A DNA stretch of 64,000 nucleotides from assembly GCF_019884725.1 (NCBI RefSeq), contig NZ_CP082322.1, forward strand, positions 2,728,001 through 2,792,000, read 5' to 3'. Below, in pieces: positions 1 to 7,740 of the stretch. The notes under the pieces were generated by a model. It made no database searches. It had not been told where the DNA came from and saw only the letters and a program-made list of their open reading frames with translations. Made by a program: the position numbers and the translations under genes. Positions within the stretch are counted from its first letter, which is position 1; each line of letters begins with the position of its first letter. Source of the DNA: Leucobacter tenebrionis (GTDB taxonomy: Bacteria; Actinomycetota; Actinomycetes; Actinomycetales; Microbacteriaceae).

Positions 1-238
1 CGGGATCCGAAGACCCCTCCGGGCGTTCACCGGCACGCGCGCGCTCGAGCATCACATCGACCTCCGTCGGCCGTGCGCCGCGTCCGAAGGGTGCCTCGAC
101 GGGGACGAGTTCGAGTGCACGTCCGCCCGCCTTCTCCCAGCGCCTGGCCCACTTGCCGGGTGCTGTTCCGCGCGTGAAGCCGAGACGCAGCGCGGTCGGT
201 TCGGCTGCGGGGGCGGGGGGAAGTTCGGGATCGCTCAC
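1..238 (-). CDS. LysR-type substrate-binding domain protein (N-terminal part, runs off the window)
   Basis: The GTG start at 238 overlaps the stop of the gene before it (GTGA), so the two are probably co-transcribed. About 79 residues are visible. After a Pro/Ala-rich lead comes LRLGFTRGTAPGKWARRW and then LELVPVEA. This resembles the start of the stand-alone LysR substrate-binding-domain proteins common in actinobacteria, which lack the usual HTH. The residues just before the window edge are low in hydrophobics and end in a Ser/Glu/Gly stretch. Function beyond ligand binding cannot be read. The family call rests on a short segment and is moderate. Confidence 0.55.
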   Translation of the reverse strand, partial: MSDPELPPAPAAEPTALRLGFTRGTAPGKWARRWEKAGGRALELVPVEAPFGRGARPTEVDVMLERARAGERPEGSSDP

Positions 239-573
239 AGCGCTATCTTCGCGTAGATCTCGTGCGTGTACGGGAGCCGTGCCGAGGAGAGCGCGATGCG
301 GTAGTGCTCGGGCGATTCGACGTGCCGCAGCGGGGTGCCCTCCTCGACGTAGTGCGGGTGGGCGAGGCGCGCGTGGCCCTGCGGCGGCAGCCCGCTCGCC
401 GGCACCACCCGCCACCAGGGGACCGCGTGCCCGTAGAGGGCGAGGACGCGGCCCACCGCACGCGGCGCCTCGGAGCCGATGGCGATCCCGACGTCCCCGT
501 AGGTCATCACGCGACCGGCGGGGATCCGCTCGACGATGTCGAGTACCGCTTCGACGAACTCCGGGCTGGGCAT
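235..573 (-). CDS. Alkyltransferase-like protein (ATL, MGMT fold without catalytic Cys)
   Basis: A 112-aa protein that starts at the ATG at 573 (MPSPEFVEAVLDIVERIPAG). The reading frame stays open upstream but only through repeat DNA, so the longer start is unlikely. The fold is the DNA-binding domain of O6-alkylguanine-DNA alkyltransferases: GRVMTYGDVG, then AVGRVLAL, then the active-site region. In true MGMT enzymes that region reads PCHRV; here it is PWWRVV, so the acceptor cysteine is replaced by tryptophan. Proteins of this kind (ATL family) bind alkylated guanine, flip the base and hand the lesion to nucleotide excision repair instead of repairing it. The stop overlaps the next gene by 4 nt. 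Confidence 0.85.
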   Translation of the reverse strand: MPSPEFVEAVLDIVERIPAGRVMTYGDVGIAIGSEAPRAVGRVLALYGHAVPWWRVVPASGLPPQGHARLAHPHYVEEGTPLRHVESPEHYRIALSSARLPYTHEIYAKIAL

Positions 574-594
574 GAGTCCAGGGTACGCCTCGGG

Positions 595-636
595 GAGGAT
601 CGAGGATCGAGGATCGAGGATCGAGGGTCGAGGATC
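595..636. repeat. Six tandem 7-bp units (GAGGATC)
   Basis: Six head-to-tail copies of GAGGATC, the fifth reading GAGGGTC, lie just upstream of the ATL start. Slippage could change their number. No coding role is visible. Confidence 0.8.
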
Positions 637-661
637 GCAGGTTGCGGATCGCGGCGACCAT

Positions 662-739
662 CGACCCGGCCTGTTTGTATCGAGCCGACCCGCGATTCGC
701 GCGCATTCTCGGCCGTCTCGATAGAAACAGGCCGGGTCG
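662..739. repeat. 23-bp inverted repeat with direct-repeat tail
   Basis: Arm 662-684 (CGACCCGGCCTGTTTGTATCGAG) matches the reverse complement of 717-739 with one mismatch, around a 32-nt loop. The motif ACA(A/C)(A/C)CAGGCCGA is then repeated head to tail to about 782. It lies between two co-directional minus-strand genes. It could be a transcription terminator without a U-tract or a dispersed genomic repeat. Confidence 0.7.
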
Positions 740-811
740 ACACAACCAGGCCGATACAAACAGGCCGACACAACCAGGCCGACTCGGTCCGACTCGGCCT
801 GCAGTGTGCCG

Positions 812-1543
812 CTACCCGAGCGAGGAGACTCCGAGCAGCGTGCCGATCAGGTATGTCGCGGCTACGGCGATCCCGCCGAACACGAGCTGCCGCAGCGCGC
901 CCGAGAACGGGCTGCGGTTCGTGAACCGTGCGGCCGCGAACCCGGCGGTGAGCAGCCCCGCGCCGCCGAAGGCGAGCCCCCACCACAGCGTACCGAAGCC
1001 GAACAGGAACGGCAGCACCGGGATGATCGCACCCACGCTGAACGCGATGAATGACGAGACGGCGGCCACGAGCGGAGACGGTCGGTCGTCGGGGCTCAGC
1101 CCGAGCTCGTGGGCGAGGTGCACCTTCAGCGCCTGCTCCGTGTTCGCGTGCACCTGCGTCGCCGCGTCGCTCGCAGTCTCGGGGGTCATGCCCAGGTGCT
1201 CGAACATCTGGGTGAGCTCGGCCTGCTCTCCGACCGGGTTGCGGTCGAGCGCCTCTCGTTCGGTCTGCACCTCGACCGCGAGCTGCTCGTTCTGGGTGCG
1301 CACCGAGGTGTACTCGCCGAGTGCCATCGAGATCGCTCCGGAGATGAGGCCGGAGATGCCGGTGATCGCGATGATGCCGGGGCTCGCTCCCGCGGCCGCG
1401 ATGCCGGTGATGAGGCCGATGTTCGAGACCAGCCCGTCCATCGCCCCGAATACCGACGCCCGCAGCCAACCCGAGCCCGCCGAGGATGAGTGGGTGTGGT
1501 CGTACTCGTGCGGGTTGGCGATGTTGAAGGGGGTGTCGTTCAT
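812..1543 (-). CDS. VIT1/CCC1-family membrane transporter
   Basis: A 243-aa membrane protein that starts at the ATG at 1543. The N-terminal HTHSSSAGSGWLRASVFGAMDGLVSN stretch carries the VIT-family signature (GAMDGLVSN...ITGIAAAG). TM1-TM2 run to about residue 75. A charged cytosolic helical segment follows (about 76-150, rich in Glu: TQNEQLAVEVQTEREALDR), which in this family forms a metal-binding domain. Three more TM segments close the protein. Family members export Fe2+ or Mn2+ or load them into compartments, driven by H+. Which ion this one moves cannot be told. It stands alone and shows no clear operon partner. Confidence 0.85.
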   Translation of the reverse strand: MNDTPFNIANPHEYDHTHSSSAGSGWLRASVFGAMDGLVSNIGLITGIAAAGASPGIIAITGISGLISGAISMALGEYTSVRTQNEQLAVEVQTEREALDRNPVGEQAELTQMFEHLGMTPETASDAATQVHANTEQALKVHLAHELGLSPDDRPSPLVAAVSSFIAFSVGAIIPVLPFLFGFGTLWWGLAFGGAGLLTAGFAAARFTNRSPFSGALRQLVFGGIAVAATYLIGTLLGVSSLG

Positions 1544-1705
1544 GGGATCCTCGGGAGTCGGACGCTGCCCGTCACCGGGGCAGCGCTGAGCGGAGCGGCC
1601 GGTTCGGGGCAGGGCATTGCCGCGCGGAATGCCGCGCGACCGCAGCAACCGTAGCAAGGTTGCCGAGCGAGGGAGAAGCCCGGACTGAAGCTCGGTCCGG
1701 CGACG

Positions 1706-1735
1706 GTTCGAAGTTCGCCTGGGCGAACTTCGAAC
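1706..1735. repeat. Perfect 30-bp palindrome (14-bp arms, 2-nt loop)
   Basis: Arm 1706-1719 (GTTCGAAGTTCGCC) is perfectly complementary to 1722-1735, with only TG between. It lies in the 304-bp gap (1544-1847) between the VIT transporter and the ABC-F gene. No run of T follows on either strand, so it is either a non-canonical terminator of the ABC-F gene or a protein-binding dyad. I see no gene in this gap. Confidence 0.75.
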
Positions 1736-1847
1736 GCGTGCGCGCGGGCGTCATTCGGGGCTGCTCGGCATCTCGGGAGCCGCGCGGGAGCGGATCCTCG
1801 CACCCCGCGGCGAGGGATCGGAGCGCCGCCGGACCGAGTGTGCGGGA

Positions 1848-3965
1848 TCAGGGCGCGGTCAACCGCAGCACCTCGCCCTCCCACCGCGATCGCAGCCAGC
1901 GATCGTGCGTCGCGATCACGAGTCCCGTTCCCGACTCGGGATCGACGGTGAACTCGCGCAGCGCCTCCTCGAGCTCCTCGACGAGTGTGAGCGAGAGGTG
2001 GTTGGTGGGCTCGTCGAGCAGTAGCAGATCGGGAGGATCCGCGACGAGCGCGGCAAGCGCCAGCCGGCGGCGCTGACCGACGCTGAGGGTGCCGACGGGG
2101 CGCCCGATATCCCGCTGCGCCAGCAGGCCCGTGGCCGTGAGCGGAACGGCGTCCGCTATCTCGAAGCCGACCGCGTCGACGTAGGCGCGTTCGGCAGAGC
2201 GATCCGGGTGTGCGAACTCCACCTCCTGCGGAAGGTATCCGACGCGCGTGCTCGGCGCGGTCTCGAGCTCGCCGCGATCGGGGTCGAGGCGGCGGGCGAG
2301 GATCGCGAGCAGTGTCGACTTGCCCGCACCGTTCGGGCCGGTGAGCATGATCCGCCCGCCCGGTTCGACCTTCAGCGAGGTCTCCCGGAGCCGCCCCGCG
2401 AGCGCGACGCGATCCGCGCGGATGAGCGGCGCGGGCGCCGGTTCCGAGCGAGAGTTCCGGGCGAGTCGGTGATCGCGCTCTTCGCGCTCGGCCCGCGCCC
2501 GCTCTTCGCGCTCAGCCCGCGCCCGCTCATCGCGGAGTCCCGAAGCGCTGCTATCGGGCGAGGGAATGCGGCGAATCGGGACTCCGCGTTCAGAGGTCGA
2601 CGCGAGCCCGAACCCTTTGAAGCGCAGCGGCTCAGGGGGCCGCCGCACGCGCTCCCGCTCGAGCGCCTCGAGGCGCACGCGGGCGTTGCGGGCGCGGCGG
2701 GCCGTCACCCGCGCGTCCTTGTCGGCGTAGAACTTGCGCGTGATCTTCGCCTCCGACTTCGACTCGTGCTTGCGGTTGACCTCGCGCGATCCGACCTCGA
2801 TCTCGTGGATCAGCTCGTCCCGCTCGGCGGTCTCGGCGGCGTAGCGGGCGCGCCACCGCTGCATCTCCGCCTGCCGCGCGGCGCGCGCGGCGGAGTAGCC
2901 GACGCCCCAGAGGCGGATACCGAAGCCCGAACCGGTGTCATCGGTCGACGGGTCGTCGTCGGAGGACTCGGTCGCCGCGGGTGCCGACGCCGTCGCGCGC
3001 TCGGCGTCGGCGAGTACTCGTGCGGGCAGCGGCAGGGCGTCGAGGTCGAGGATGCGCGTGGTGACCGCGTCGAGCAGCGCACGGTCGTGGCTCGCGACGA
3101 TCACGATGCCGGGCCAGCTGCTCAGCACGCGTTCGAGGTAGGTCGCCGACGCATCGTCGAGGTGGTTCGAGGGCTCGTCGAGCAGCAGGGTCTGCGGGGC
3201 CTCGAGCAGCAGCGCCGCGAGGGAGAGCCGCAGGCGCTGGCCGCCCGAGAGCTCGCCGATCGGACGGCGCTCCGAGATGCCGCCGAGCCCGAGCCCGGTG
3301 AGGATCTCACCCCTGCGGGCCTCGGTAGACCAGGCATCGGTCTGCTCCGCGTCCTCGAGGGCCCGGGCGTAGGCGTCCGCCACCGCGGCGTCTTCGGGCT
3401 GCTCGGCGAAGCGCGCGCCGAGGCGCTCGATGCGGGTGAGCGCGTCGAGCGCGGCGCGCTGGGCGTCGTCGAGCACCGTCGCGAGCGGGGTCGCATCGGG
3501 GTAGGGGAGCTGCTGCCTGAGCAGCCCGACGGATCCGGGCAACGTCACGGTGCCGGAGTCGGGCGTCGTCTCCGGGATCGGCGCGTGCGGCGCGTGCGGC
3601 TCGTTCGTCGCATTCGATGCCGGCCTGCTCGCCGCGCTCGCCGCCGGCGTACCCGGCGTACCCGGCTCACCCGGCACGCCCAGATCGCCAGGCGCTCCAG
3701 GCGCTCCAGGCGCTCCCGCCGCAGCGATGATGCCGAGCAGCGTCGATTTGCCGGTGCCGTTCTCACCGATGAGGCCGATACGGTCGCCCGGCTTCGCGGT
3801 GAACGAGATGTCGCTGAGCACGCGGCGGTCGCCGTAGGTCTTGGAGACGCCGTCGACGGTCAGGTGGGTGGCGCCCTGCGCCGATCCCGCGCCCTCCGAA
3901 GCGGGGCGGGAGGCCGCGCGGGTCGCGGCGGTGAGGTCTGGAGCTGTGGTGTGCGTTGCGGGCAT
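1848..3965 (-). CDS. ABC-F family ATPase with two nucleotide-binding domains
   Basis: A 705-aa soluble protein with two ABC domains and no membrane segment. Domain 1 has Walker A GENGTGKST (about 68-76), signature LSGGQRLRL and LLLDEPSNHLDD. Domain 2 has GPNGAGKST, signature LSVGQRRRL and LLLDEPTNHLS. ABC-F proteins bind the ribosomal E-site and either regulate translation or protect it from antibiotics. The Lys/Arg-rich linker between the domains is long and carries a repeated Glu-Arg-Ala segment (RAEREERARAEREE), matched by DNA repeats near 2470-2540. Oddly, about 50 residues of Gly/Pro/Ala-rich sequence follow the first Walker A (about 84-136). Whether it gives antibiotic resistance cannot be told from sequence. 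Confidence 0.9.
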   Translation of the reverse strand: MPATHTTAPDLTAATRAASRPASEGAGSAQGATHLTVDGVSKTYGDRRVLSDISFTAKPGDRIGLIGENGTGKSTLLGIIAAAGAPGAPGAPGDLGVPGEPGTPGTPAASAASRPASNATNEPHAPHAPIPETTPDSGTVTLPGSVGLLRQQLPYPDATPLATVLDDAQRAALDALTRIERLGARFAEQPEDAAVADAYARALEDAEQTDAWSTEARRGEILTGLGLGGISERRPIGELSGGQRLRLSLAALLLEAPQTLLLDEPSNHLDDASATYLERVLSSWPGIVIVASHDRALLDAVTTRILDLDALPLPARVLADAERATASAPAATESSDDDPSTDDTGSGFGIRLWGVGYSAARAARQAEMQRWRARYAAETAERDELIHEIEVGSREVNRKHESKSEAKITRKFYADKDARVTARRARNARVRLEALERERVRRPPEPLRFKGFGLASTSERGVPIRRIPSPDSSASGLRDERARAEREERARAEREERDHRLARNSRSEPAPAPLIRADRVALAGRLRETSLKVEPGGRIMLTGPNGAGKSTLLAILARRLDPDRGELETAPSTRVGYLPQEVEFAHPDRSAERAYVDAVGFEIADAVPLTATGLLAQRDIGRPVGTLSVGQRRRLALAALVADPPDLLLLDEPTNHLSLTLVEELEEALREFTVDPESGTGLVIATHDRWLRSRWEGEVLRLTAP

Positions 3966-4452
3966 GGTGGCCGCCTCTCGGAATCGGGTGTTCCGCGGGG
4001 CTCGGCGGGGTGCTGCGGACTGCGCGCGGCTGTCTCGTGACGTGGCGGGCGGCGGGTCGCGTCCGGTGAACGACGAGGGCGATGCCGGATCGCGGTGCGG
4101 CGCCGGGGTCCTACGATTGCGCGGTGGCGCGAATTCGCGGCGATGCGACTGCGCCCGACGATCGTGCGGACCGTGCCGGAGTGAAGTGCAGCTTCCCCGG
4201 AGCCGTCATCGGCGTTCGAATCGAGGCCGGCGGAACCGAACTGGGGTTTGGAGCTGCGTTAGTTCTTCACGCCCAAGAGTGTACGCCACCGACGACGGGA
4301 GCGCGAGCCTTTTCTGCTCCGAAGCTCTCCGCCGGGCCCTCCTCGCCGCCTCGGTCGGCCGCCCCGGCCGCGGAGCGCGTCGAAGGGCCGAATCCGTGCG
4401 CTCGCGAGGTGCGACCGGCGTACGCTGGAAGCCTGGCGACGGGAGAGCAGAC
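3966..4452. other. Intergenic gap, no gene recognised
   Basis: 487 bases between the divergent ABC-F gene and the SRPBCC gene. ORFs here look like shadows in GC-rich DNA. The gap must hold both promoters, but I could not single out a convincing one. Confidence 0.5.
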
Positions 4453-4947
4453 ATGACGATGGAGACCAGCGGACGGATCACCGCGACGGATCGGGGTGCG
4501 GATCTGGCGCTCGCGCGATCCCTCGCCCTGCCCGCCGAGGAGGCATGGGCATACCTCACCGATTCGGAGCTGACGGAGCAGTGGTTCGGTCCGTGGGAGG
4601 GCGACGGGCGCACCGGCGGTGCGGTGCGGGTGCGCATGCGCTTCGAGGATCACGAACCCGCGATCGGCATCCGCATCCTCGCGTGCGAGGCGCCCGAGCG
4701 ACTCGTGCTGAAGGCCGAGGACGAGGTCGGCGGCTGGCACATGGAACTGCTCGTCGAGCGGGACGGCGACGACTCGCTGCTGACCTTCGTGCATCACCTC
4801 GATACCCTCGACGAGGTCGGCGAGATCGGGCCGGGCTGGGAGTACTACCTCGACCTGCTGGTCGCCGCGACCGAGGGCACCGAGCGGCCGAGCTTCGAGA
4901 GCTACTATCCCGCGATGCGCGAGGCGTATCTCGACATGCGCCCGTAG
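4453..4947 (+). CDS. SRPBCC (AHSA1/START-like) domain protein
   Basis: A 164-aa protein that starts at the ATG at 4453, preceded by GGGAG at 4441. Residues 20-160 fit the AHA1-type SRPBCC fold: ALARSLALPAEEAWAYLTDSE, then QWFGPWEGD, then VRVRMRFEDHEPAIGIRILACEAPERL, then the C-terminal helix with GWEYYLDLLV. The fold makes a deep hydrophobic pocket used for lipid, polyketide or metabolite binding. Family members are often paired with ArsR regulators, but none is present here. It is convergent with the DJ-1 gene 12 nt downstream. No substrate can be assigned. Confidence 0.8.
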   Translation: MTMETSGRITATDRGADLALARSLALPAEEAWAYLTDSELTEQWFGPWEGDGRTGGAVRVRMRFEDHEPAIGIRILACEAPERLVLKAEDEVGGWHMELLVERDGDDSLLTFVHHLDTLDEVGEIGPGWEYYLDLLVAATEGTERPSFESYYPAMREAYLDMRP

Positions 4948-4959
4948 GGGTGCGAGGCC

Positions 4960-5652
4960 TCAGCCGGCGGAGAGCGCTGCGACGACGTCCTTCGCGGTCG
5001 CTTTCGCCGATCCCGGGTTCTGTCCCGTGACCAGCCTGCCGTCGACCACGGTGTGCGAGATGAACGGGATCCGCGCCTTCTCGTAGTGCGCGCCGCGCTG
5101 CTTCGCGGCCTGCTCGGCGTTGTAGGGGACCAGGCGGTCGACCCGCGCGAGCTCCTCCTCCTTCCACGAGAAGCCGGTCATCCGGCGACCGGCGATGAGG
5201 AGCGATCCGTCGCTCAACCGCGTGTTGAGCAGACCGCAGTAGCCGTGGCAGACCGAGGAGACCACCCCTCCGCGCTCGAAGATCTCGCGCGTGATCCGCT
5301 GCAGGCCCTCGCTGTCGGGGAAGTCGTACATGACCGCGTGACCGCCGGTGAAGTAGATGGCGTCGTAGTCGGCGGAGTCCACGTCGTCGGGGTGCAGCGT
5401 GCGTTCGAGCAGAGCCATCTTCTCCGGGGCGGAGAGCCACGCCTTCGAGGTTCTATCGGAGTTCGGGAACTTCAGGGAGCGCGGTTCGAGCGGCGAGGAT
5501 CCGCCCTGCGGGCTGACGATCGACTGCTCGAAGCCCTGCCGCTCGAAGACCTCCCACGCGTGCGTGAGTTCGGAGAGCCACAGCCCGGTGGGGTGCTTGG
5601 GCTCGTCGTAGTGGCCGACATTGGTGACGACGTGCAGGATGCGTGCGGACAT
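4960..5652 (-). CDS. DJ-1/PfpI-family type 1 glutamine-amidotransferase-like protein (Hsp31-like)
   Basis: A 230-aa protein. The catalytic-site signature is SSVCHGYCG with nucleophile Cys135 and His136. An early acidic residue (HYDEPKHPTG, Glu17) completes the site seen in Hsp31/HchA-like chaperone and glyoxalase enzymes. The FTGGHAVMYDFPDS segment is also typical. Such proteins detoxify methylglyoxal or repair glycated proteins, but related subgroups have other or unknown activities. It lies 39 nt after the TetR gene on the same strand, so the two probably form an operon controlled by that regulator. Confidence 0.82.
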   Translation of the reverse strand: MSARILHVVTNVGHYDEPKHPTGLWLSELTHAWEVFERQGFEQSIVSPQGGSSPLEPRSLKFPNSDRTSKAWLSAPEKMALLERTLHPDDVDSADYDAIYFTGGHAVMYDFPDSEGLQRITREIFERGGVVSSVCHGYCGLLNTRLSDGSLLIAGRRMTGFSWKEEELARVDRLVPYNAEQAAKQRGAHYEKARIPFISHTVVDGRLVTGQNPGSAKATAKDVVAALSAG

Positions 5653-5691
5653 GCGAAGCTCTTCTCTTCCGGTGTCGAGGGGTGCGGCGGA

Positions 5692-6276
5692 TCAGGCTGG
5701 GCCTCCGAATGCGCTGCGCAGCGCCCCGACCGAGCCGCGCACGCGGGAGGCGACCGCAGATGGATCGGACGCGGCGAGTTTGCCGTCGAGATGGAGAAAC
5801 GCGAGCCCGTGGGTGAGTGCCCACAGGGCGACCGCGAGCGAATCGTGGTCCGCCCCGGGGAAGACGTCGCGCAGGGAATCGGCGAGCAGGGCGCGCAGTT
5901 CGGCAGCTGCCCGCACTCGATCGTCGTTGCTGTCGTCGCACTCCTGACCGAACATCAGCTTGAAGACCGCCGGCCGGTTGAGGGCGAAACGCACGTACGC
6001 GACGGCGAACTCGATGAGCTCTTCCTCCGACCGTGCGGGACTGCCATCGAGCGAGAGGCGCTGCCTGAGATCGTCGAATCCGCGCACGGCGAGCGCGGAT
6101 TCGAGTGCCTCCCGGTCCGCGAAGTGCCGGTATGGGGCGGTCTGGGAGACCCCCGCCCGCCGGGCCACGGCGCGCAGGGAGAAGTTCTCGCCGGCCTCCA
6201 GCATCTCGCTCGCGGCCTCGAGCAGGGCCGTTCGCAGATCGCCGTGGTGGTAGGCGTCGCGCGCTGAAGCTGGCAC
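5692..6276 (-). CDS. TetR/AcrR-family transcriptional regulator
   Basis: A 194-aa regulator that starts at the GTG at 6276, with AAGGGA upstream. The N-terminal HTH is clear: AYHHGDLRTALLEAA, then NFSLRAVARRAGVSQTAPYRHFADREAL (about residues 8-62). The C-terminal ligand domain includes FKLMFG and WALTHGLAFL, as in the TetR_C_33 (WHG) group. It is the first gene of a two-gene unit with the DJ-1-like protein. An imperfect 21-bp palindrome overlaps its own -10 box, so autorepression is likely. The inducer is unknown. Confidence 0.88.
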   Translation of the reverse strand: MPASARDAYHHGDLRTALLEAASEMLEAGENFSLRAVARRAGVSQTAPYRHFADREALESALAVRGFDDLRQRLSLDGSPARSEEELIEFAVAYVRFALNRPAVFKLMFGQECDDSNDDRVRAAAELRALLADSLRDVFPGADHDSLAVALWALTHGLAFLHLDGKLAASDPSAVASRVRGSVGALRSAFGGPA

Positions 6277-6300
6277 CGGGGATCCCTTCGTGAATACTCC

Positions 6301-6338
6301 AATGTGAGCAGTGTAAACATTTTTGGTCGGGGTGGCAA
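6301..6338 (-). promoter_or_regulatory. tetR promoter with overlapping operator-like palindrome
   Basis: On the minus strand, -35 TTGCCA (6338-6333) and -10 TACACT (6315-6310) are 17 bp apart. The -10 box lies inside AATGT-N11-ACATT (6301-6321), whose inner bases also match as CA-C-TG. This fits a TetR operator that blocks the polymerase. Confidence 0.6.
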
Positions 6339-6372
6339 TAGCTTGTCTACCGAACGGACTCCGCCCGCCGGA

Positions 6373-7497
6373 TCACGGCAGCGCGAATTCGTCCGACTCG
6401 AAGTTGCACCGCCGGTAGCAGAGGCCGTTCTCATTCGCGTAGACCTCGGGCGAGATCGCGAAGACGCCGATGAATTGGTAACCGCTGCGGCCCACCGCGT
6501 CGCGCACGCGCGCGAAGGTGATGCGTCTCGAGGTGTCCCAGTGCGAGCTCTGGTGCGTCGCCTCGTACTCCTCGCGAGTCACCCCGTACTCGAACGGGGG
6601 AAGGGGAATCTGCGACTCTCCCCGCAGTTTCCTCGACTCGTTCTCCTGTCGGGCATCGCGCCTGCGGGCGACGGATTCGGGAGTCGGATCCGCCTGGCCG
6701 ATCCACGCGCGATCGCCGTCGGGGAAGAGCACGTTCAGGATGCCCTTCGAATTCGTGGAGCGGTACCTGCCGTCGGCGTCGGCCTCGCTGAGCGTCGGGC
6801 ACCACACGGCGAAGGTGTCGTCCAAGCGGAAGTTCGTCTGGAACGTGCTCGCCCTCCCCTCTGGGTTGCCGCGTCCGAAGAGGCGGCGGATCTCGCCGTT
6901 GTGCGCGAACAACCACTCGTCGGAGACGCGGAGCACGCCCGCATCGCGCGCCTGCTCCCAGTCCTTCCGTGCGGTGTCCCAGGGTGTGAAGCCGGTCGCC
7001 CAGTCGAAGGCGCCCTCGGTGACCGCCCGCTTCCGCTCCCGGATCTGTTCGACGACGTCGTCGAGCGTGGAGAGGATCGCGTTCGGCTCGACCACGTTCC
7101 CCTCGGCGTCGGTGACGACGCTGACGCGCAGCTCCAGATAGTCGGGGATCACCCGCGCGATGTCGCTCGTGCGCTGACTGTCCGCCGCCCGGGCTTCGCC
7201 GCGGGAGAAGTGCTGGGCCTCGTCGCACTCGACTCCGAGGTGCAGCTGCGGGAAGTACAGGTCGATGAACGCGTGACGGCTGTCGGTCTCATCGCCGTCG
7301 TTCTTGACTCGCGCCAGGTTCGCCAGGCCCACCCCGGTGCTCGCGGCGCGCCGATTCACGTACTGCTGGGTCGCCGGGCGGAGATCGGGATCGCCCAGCG
7401 CGTGCCAGATGTGGTTGACCACGAAGCTCTCGTACTTCTTGCCTCGGGTGCGGCCCGAGAACGTCGCCACCAGGTACTCGAAGTTCTCGCGGTTCAT
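6373..7497 (-). CDS. PvuRts1I/AbaSI-like modification-dependent restriction endonuclease
   Basis: A 374-aa protein that starts at MNRENFEYLVATFSG (ATG at 7497). The upstream in-frame extension is poorly supported. The N-terminal half has a PD-(D/E)XK-like site: ATQQYVNRR, then FIDLYFPQLHLGVECDEAQHF with Asp79, Glu90, Asp92 and Glu93, then a segment rich in Arg/Asp (RTSDIARV). This matches my memory of PvuRts1I and AbaSI, which use a Vsr-like nuclease and an SRA-like C-terminal domain to cut DNA that carries 5-hydroxymethyl- or glucosyl-cytosine, as in T-even phages. The C-terminal part (QFIGVFAISPEVYANENGLCYRR) would be the base reader or a replacement for it. No methyltransferase is nearby, as expected for a type IV-like system. 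The exact modification recognised is unknown. Confidence 0.7.
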   Translation of the reverse strand: MNRENFEYLVATFSGRTRGKKYESFVVNHIWHALGDPDLRPATQQYVNRRAASTGVGLANLARVKNDGDETDSRHAFIDLYFPQLHLGVECDEAQHFSRGEARAADSQRTSDIARVIPDYLELRVSVVTDAEGNVVEPNAILSTLDDVVEQIRERKRAVTEGAFDWATGFTPWDTARKDWEQARDAGVLRVSDEWLFAHNGEIRRLFGRGNPEGRASTFQTNFRLDDTFAVWCPTLSEADADGRYRSTNSKGILNVLFPDGDRAWIGQADPTPESVARRRDARQENESRKLRGESQIPLPPFEYGVTREEYEATHQSSHWDTSRRITFARVRDAVGRSGYQFIGVFAISPEVYANENGLCYRRCNFESDEFALP

Positions 7498-7620
7498 GTC
7501 GTCCCTCAATTCTGTGCGGAGTCGGCCCGGGGTCGGTTCCAGAGTATGGGGGACCACTGACGGTCTTGCGCTGATCGTGCAGCGGTGCACTGCTGTGGGA
7601 TCCTGATCCTCCGCACCCGC

Positions 7621-7676
7621 CGAGAGGCTGATTCCGCAGCTCCTCCCTCACCGAAAGCTGCGAAACCCGCCTCTCG
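7621..7676. repeat. Nested stem-loop in intergenic region
   Basis: CGAGAGGC (7621-7628) pairs with 7669-7676, and inside it GCAGCT (7636-7641) pairs with 7656-7661. It lies upstream of the nuclease start and downstream of the GNAT gene. It may end GNAT transcription or fold in the nuclease leader. Confidence 0.45.
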
Positions 7677-7740
7677 AGGGGTGCGCATCGGGAGCGGGAC
7701 GCGAATCCGCCACTGATTCGACGGCGGTTCCTTCACCTGT

